A DNA stretch of 64,000 bases from NCBI GenBank assembly GCA_030268105.1, contig BSDZ01000045.1, forward strand, positions 1 to 64,000, in the 5' to 3' direction. Shown in pieces: positions 60,915 through 64,000 of the stretch. Below the pieces are notes generated by a model. That model saw only the letters and a list, made by a program, of their open reading frames with translations, did no database searches and had not been told where the DNA came from. The position numbers and the translations under genes were made by a program. Source of the stretch: Volvox africanus (Eukaryota; Chlorophyta; Chlorophyceae; Chlamydomonadales; Volvocaceae). Numbering within the stretch: the stretch's first letter is position 1; each line of letters starts with the position of its first letter.

Positions 60915-61071
60915 CAAGCCTCCTAGTACCCGGTGCCGCTATTCCCATGGCTTTAAGAAGCCAGGCCAGTCTTGGCCGGACCACGTAGTGGACTGTTCCA
61001 AGGCGATCAAGGCTGAGGCGGAAAAGAAGTTGGCGCTTGTTGCCTGGCTCGAATCTAAAATGCACGAATAG
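60832..61071 (+). pseudogene. C-terminal (nucleocapsid-like) part of element 2 Gag in +1 frame
   Basis: The frame is open from 60832 to the TAG at 61069-61071 and overlaps the previous Gag frame by about 80 nt. It encodes a basic stretch, then a possible zinc-binding motif of the form C-x3-H-x11-H-x3-C (starting CRYSH, ending HVVDC), then a Lys/Glu-rich tail. It is in the same frame as pol. Best explained as the real Gag C-terminus detached by a small indel between 60832 and 60911; programmed +1 shifting is the alternative. Confidence 0.65.
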
Positions 61072-63894
61072 GACCCTGGCAAGCGTGTGGAGGAATGTGA
61101 ACCAGTTAAACTGGTTGCACCAGATGGAGAGTTTGTGTTGCCCATGACCGACAGCCCTCAGACTGCTCGGATGTTCCGGCCTGATGAATTCCGTCAGGTT
61201 GAGACCCAACTCAGCCGTCAACTTACCTTTGACGCCACATGTAACGATTCGGGCAATAATAGTCTCTGTCCACGTTTTGCCTCTCCATCAAACCCATTTG
61301 CGACCCATAGTCTTGCGGGTGAGTTTGCTTGGATTAATCCTCCTTACAATCACATTGCTCAATGGCAAAAACACTATATCTCCTGCAAACACAAAGATCC
61401 AGAAAATACCTCTGCAGTCTTTGTAGTCCCCAAGTGGAGCTCAATAGAGCACAGTATGCGAGCAGCAGGCTTTCGCCTGATCAAAACATATGCACCAGGG
61501 AAACAATTGTTCCTGAAGAAAAGTTGCACAGGAGTACGGGAGCTTATGCCCGGTGTCCCATGGCCTCTCCAGCTATGGTATGACCGACCGTCCACTACCG
61601 TGCACTTGAACTCCATAGTTGGTTCTACACCTTCTATGATCTTTGATGCTCAACTGTGCCAAACGGCCTGCAAAGTCTTGGCCGATTCCGGTGCCAATTG
61701 TAAAGGTACCGCAGACGGGTTTATATCCCTAACAGCCATTACGAAAATGGCCCTTGCTCTCAAACCCACACTTACCAGCTCAGTTAAAGTGGCTAATGGC
61801 AACACAGAACTGATTGAGGGCTCAGTTGTTACCAATCTTCAAATTGACAAGTTCCACGACACAGTCAAACTCCTTGTTCTAAAGCAAGATGTCCCAGGTG
61901 TTGATATTATCCTGGCTAATGACTGGTTAGGAAAACGAAAAGCCACAATGTGCTGGGCAACTCATACCCTGACAGTGTATAAGAAGCCAAATGATGCGTA
62001 TACGTTTATGCCATCCCTTTGGTCTTCCCCGGGTATCGACGCTAACCTTGATGCGATTACCCTCATGAACTATGTCACTGCAACACTTTATGCAGCGACT
62101 ACTGTCGAGACGGTATCTGCGAAAGCAGCAGGCAAACGAATTGCTAAAGGAGCACGGAGTTATCTCCTACTTGTGCAAGCAGAGGAGCACACTCCAACTC
62201 CTGACCCCAGTTCCGGTGGGAATAATCTCCTAGCTAATTTGAAGTTATCAGAATTACTGGAGGAATACAAGGATGTATTCGAGGAACTTCAAGGCCTCCC
62301 CCCCGACCGGGACATTGGTCACACGATTCCTTTAGTGGATGGTGCCATACCACCCGCTAAACGAGCCTATAGGCTCACCCAACTGGAGCAACAAGAAGTC
62401 AAGAAGCAAGTTACCGAACTGCTCAATAAGGGATATATCGAACCCTCTACCTCACCCTATGGGGCTCCAGTTCTCTTTGTCGAAAAGGCAAATGGGCAAG
62501 GACTACGCATGGTCTTAGACTACCATGCGCTTAATAAACTGACCATCAAACGGCGGTATCCCATGCCCAATATTACGGACCTTTTCGACCAACTCCAAGG
62601 AGCTACCATTTTCAGCTCCCTGGACTTACAGCAGGGGTATCATCAAATACTGATCTCTCCACAGGATGTGGAGAAAACGGCCTTCATAGCCCCAGACATG
62701 GGCCAGTTTCATTTTAAGGTCCTTTGCTTTGGACTTACCAATGCCCCTGCAACGTTCCAAGCAGTGATGAATCGTGTCTTCACTGACTACATTGGCAAAT
62801 TTGTGCTAGTGTACTTGGACGATATACTGGTCTTTAGTAAGACCCCGGCCGAGCATGAACAGCACCTCCGTTTGGTACTGTCCTTGCTCCGAAAGCACCA
62901 ATACAAGGCAAAATTGTCGAAGTGTCAGTTCAACCGGTTCGAACTGCACTTCCTTGGCCACAAAGTAAGCCAAGAAGGCTTAAAGGTGGACGACCGCAAA
63001 GTAACAGTCATTAAAGACTGGCCTGTCCCCACGGATATTAAGCGACTGCGGGCGTTCCTTGGCTTAGCCAATTATTTCAGGAGGTTTATTCAGGGTTATT
63101 CCTCCCTTGTGGCCCCCCTCACAACCCTTACCAGTGAGAAAGTGCCCTTCCACTGGACCGAAGCCTGCGAGGCAGCCTTCCAGGGTGTGAAGCATGCCTT
63201 GACAAATGCACCAGTACTTAAACTCCCCGAGCTTGATAAACCTTTCACGGTTTGGTCTGATGCCTCAATACATGGCACAGGAGCCGTCCTCTTGCAGGAT
63301 GACCACCCTGTCGCCTATACCAGTTCTAAATTCAATAAGGCAGAGTACAACTACTCGACAACAGACCAAGAGTGCCTCGGCACTGTCTTAGCCCTGGAAG
63401 AGTGGCGTTGTTACCTTGAAGGCGCCAGTGATGTAATGTTGATCACGGATCACCAACCACTGGTATACCTCCAAGAACAGAAAAGCGCGGATAAGCTATC
63501 CCGCCGCCAAGCTCGTTGGATGGAACGATTATCACGTTTCACATTTAAATGGGAGTATCGCCCTGGTCGGGTGAACGTAGCTGACCCTATCAGTCGGGTC
63601 CACGACGTGGTGCTCAACTTGCTTTCTGCCACGCTGATTGACAGCGACTTAGGACACCGAATCATCCGCGGGTATGACAGTGATCCCAATCTCACGAAAA
63701 CTAAGGTAGCAAAGCTGCGGCTCAAAAAGAAGGGTAACTTCTGGTACAATGGGTCCCAGATTTACATCCCTAATCACGCTGACTTACGACGGGTCATCAT
63801 GAAAGAGTATCATGATACCCCCCATGCGCTGGCCACCGCGGCATTGACCACACCAAACAAGCGATCGCACAAACGTACTGATGGCCTGGACTAG
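61072..63894 (+). CDS. pol: Pol polyprotein of element 2 (methyltransferase-like domain, protease, RT, RNase H), truncated
   Basis: The frame opens right after the TAG at 61069. The first ATG is at 61144, but readthrough from Gag is likely. Numbering from 61087: residues about 40-150 resemble an N6-adenine methyltransferase, with LTFDATCND, then WINPPY (NPPY at 84-87) and a VVPKW strand. The retropepsin motif DSGA is near 200. RT includes SLDLQQGYHQ and YLDD near 576. RNase H starts near 724 (SDAS) and runs to about 840. The integrase zinc finger begins near residue 905 but is cut by a frame break around 63826-63829 (GCGC where one GC is expected), so the frame ends early at TAG 63892. This copy cannot make a whole integrase in one frame. 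Confidence 0.9.
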   Translation, partial: DPGKRVEECEPVKLVAPDGEFVLPMTDSPQTARMFRPDEFRQVETQLSRQLTFDATCNDSGNNSLCPRFASPSNPFATHSLAGEFAWINPPYNHIAQWQKHYISCKHKDPENTSAVFVVPKWSSIEHSMRAAGFRLIKTYAPGKQLFLKKSCTGVRELMPGVPWPLQLWYDRPSTTVHLNSIVGSTPSMIFDAQLCQTACKVLADSGANCKGTADGFISLTAITKMALALKPTLTSSVKVANGNTELIEGSVVTNLQIDKFHDTVKLLVLKQDVPGVDIILANDWLGKRKATMCWATHTLTVYKKPNDAYTFMPSLWSSPGIDANLDAITLMNYVTATLYAATTVETVSAKAAGKRIAKGARSYLLLVQAEEHTPTPDPSSGGNNLLANLKLSELLEEYKDVFEELQGLPPDRDIGHTIPLVDGAIPPAKRAYRLTQLEQQEVKKQVTELLNKGYIEPSTSPYGAPVLFVEKANGQGLRMVLDYHALNKLTIKRRYPMPNITDLFDQLQGATIFSSLDLQQGYHQILISPQDVEKTAFIAPDMGQFHFKVLCFGLTNAPATFQAVMNRVFTDYIGKFVLVYLDDILVFSKTPAEHEQHLRLVLSLLRKHQYKAKLSKCQFNRFELHFLGHKVSQEGLKVDDRKVTVIKDWPVPTDIKRLRAFLGLANYFRRFIQGYSSLVAPLTTLTSEKVPFHWTEACEAAFQGVKHALTNAPVLKLPELDKPFTVWSDASIHGTGAVLLQDDHPVAYTSSKFNKAEYNYSTTDQECLGTVLALEEWRCYLEGASDVMLITDHQPLVYLQEQKSADKLSRRQARWMERLSRFTFKWEYRPGRVNVADPISRVHDVVLNLLSATLIDSDLGHRIIRGYDSDPNLTKTKVAKLRLKKKGNFWYNGSQIYIPNHADLRRVIMKEYHDTPHALATAALTTPNKRSHKRTDGLD

Positions 63895-64000
63895 ATACTG
63901 ACGTGAAGGCCTACGTCAAGTCTTGTCCTCAATGTCAGCATAACAAACCAACCAACACTAAGCCGGGTGGTTTGCTGCAGCCGCTCCCCATACCTTCTTC
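63829..64000 (+). pseudogene. Integrase continuation of element 2 in shifted frame
   Basis: After the frame break, the integrase zinc-finger region resumes two frames over: GHRGIDHTKQAI, then a TGA at 63879-63881 where the family has Trp, then WPGLDTDVKAY and the CPQC pair, followed by a LLQPLPIP linker as in element 1. It runs off the window. The frameshift and the stop mark this as a decayed integrase. Confidence 0.8.

Larger units (their letters stand above)
59092..64000 (+). mobile_element. Second Ty3/gypsy LTR retrotransposon, 5' part (element 2, damaged, truncated by window)
   Basis: The array unit stops matching after CCAGTTGTA near 59091-59095, where an LTR begins. Order on the plus strand: 5' LTR, primer-binding site, leader, gag, TAG, pol (methyltransferase-like, protease, RT, RNase H, integrase start). 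It is a different family from element 1: LTR length, primer-binding site, Gag sequence and zinc motif all differ. The 3' end is outside the window, so the target duplication cannot be checked. Gag and integrase contain frame breaks, so this copy is probably non-autonomous. Confidence 0.9.

Overview
This window looks like nuclear DNA of a microbial eukaryote (alga, fungus or similar protist). The tRNA genes have a eukaryotic tRNA-Pro layout with split internal promoter boxes, no encoded CCA and a T4 Pol III terminator. The only large genes belong to Ty3/gypsy LTR retrotransposons, one of them with a chromodomain. No ordinary host protein gene is visible. I cannot name the species.

Layout. 1-37046 and 44518-59091 are one tandem array of a 1078-1094 bp unit, split by a retrotransposon. 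Each unit carries one 72 nt tRNA-Pro-type gene near its 3' end, a (TG)n microsatellite about 140-170 bp upstream of that gene, and about 1 kb of spacer without a convincing protein gene. There are 47 tRNA copies: 44 continuous copies with an acceptable fold, two with a ruined T-arm (copies 24 and 25), and copy 34, cut in two by the first retrotransposon. Most copies have anticodon CGG, three have TGG (copies 2, 4, 8) and four have TAG (copies 5, 24, 25, 33). The first unit holds an extra segment of about 346 bp found in no other copy.

37047-44517 is a complete, apparently intact 7471 bp chromovirus-type Ty3/gypsy element on the minus strand. It has two 824 bp LTRs with about 14 mismatches, a 5 bp target duplication (CGAGA), a candidate primer-binding site, a polypurine tract, gag, and a pol encoding protease, RT, RNase H, integrase and chromodomain. 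It lies inside the anticodon stem of tRNA copy 34.

59092-64000 is the 5' part of a second, unrelated Ty3/gypsy element on the plus strand: a 354 bp LTR, a primer-binding site, gag, and pol up to the start of integrase. It interrupts the array and runs off the window. It shows damage: a frame change in gag, and a frameshift plus a stop in integrase.

Shared features. In both elements Gag and Pol are in the same frame and separated by exactly one TAG codon, with no ATG at the start of Pol, so Pol is probably made by stop-codon readthrough (or TAG is not a stop here). Both Pol proteins begin, ahead of the protease, with a homologous extra domain. In the second element it resembles an N6-adenine methyltransferase (NPPY motif); in the first that motif is lost.
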